NCBI GenBank assembly: GCA_964522605.1
Contig: CAZFWV010000385.1
Coordinates: forward strand, 1 to 6,288
From: CAVZLD01 sp964522605
GTDB taxonomy: Bacteria > Planctomycetota > Planctomycetia > Pirellulales > Pirellulaceae
Direction: 5' to 3'
Length of the DNA: 6,288 nt
Below, in pieces: positions 6,287 to 6,288 of the stretch; position 1 is the first letter of the stretch, and every line of letters begins with the position of its first letter. The notes beneath the pieces were generated by a model. The model ran no database searches. It was not told the DNA's origin and saw nothing but the letters and a program-made list of their open reading frames with translations. The position numbers and the translations under genes are program-made.

Positions 6287-6288
6287 GC

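Overview
The window looks like chromosomal DNA of a member of the Planctomycetota. It is moderately GC-rich and has long untranslated gaps. It carries a small secreted His/Arg/Pro/Tyr/Gly-rich protein of a kind common there, a Tat-exported GH116/DUF608-type enzyme and a planctomycete-style DUF2961 (GH172) enzyme. The phylum assignment is inferred from gene content and style; no rRNA or other marker gene is present. All three genes supported here lie on the + strand.

Layout: positions 1-169 are leader sequence with no gene I can support. Positions 170-475 encode a 101-residue exported basic protein of unknown function, closed by a strong hairpin terminator at about 509-550. The gap 476-949 holds that terminator, a second imperfect hairpin, a short direct repeat and a candidate promoter (849-877). 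Positions 950-4144 encode a 1064-residue Tat-exported glycoside hydrolase of the GH116/DUF608 superfamily. Its N-terminal beta domain is interrupted by a complete-looking levanase-type beta-sandwich module. After a 60-nt gap without a terminator, 4205-6286 encodes a 693-residue Sec-exported DUF2961/GH172 enzyme with a C-terminal carbohydrate-binding-like module.

The two large genes are probably co-transcribed and form an exported carbohydrate-degrading pair. GH172 enzymes characterised so far act on furanosides (difructose dianhydride I, D-arabinofuranosides), and the module inside the GH116-like protein resembles one known from GH32 fructan hydrolases. The GH116-like protein keeps the apparent nucleophile and acid/base (E610, D728). 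It differs around the glucose-binding pocket, where a Cys/His cluster (C612-H621) directly follows the nucleophile, so simple annotation as a glucosylceramidase or beta-glucosidase would be unsafe. A furanose-containing glycan target is a testable inference, not a demonstrated function.

No tRNA, rRNA, CRISPR array, insertion sequence or attachment site was seen.
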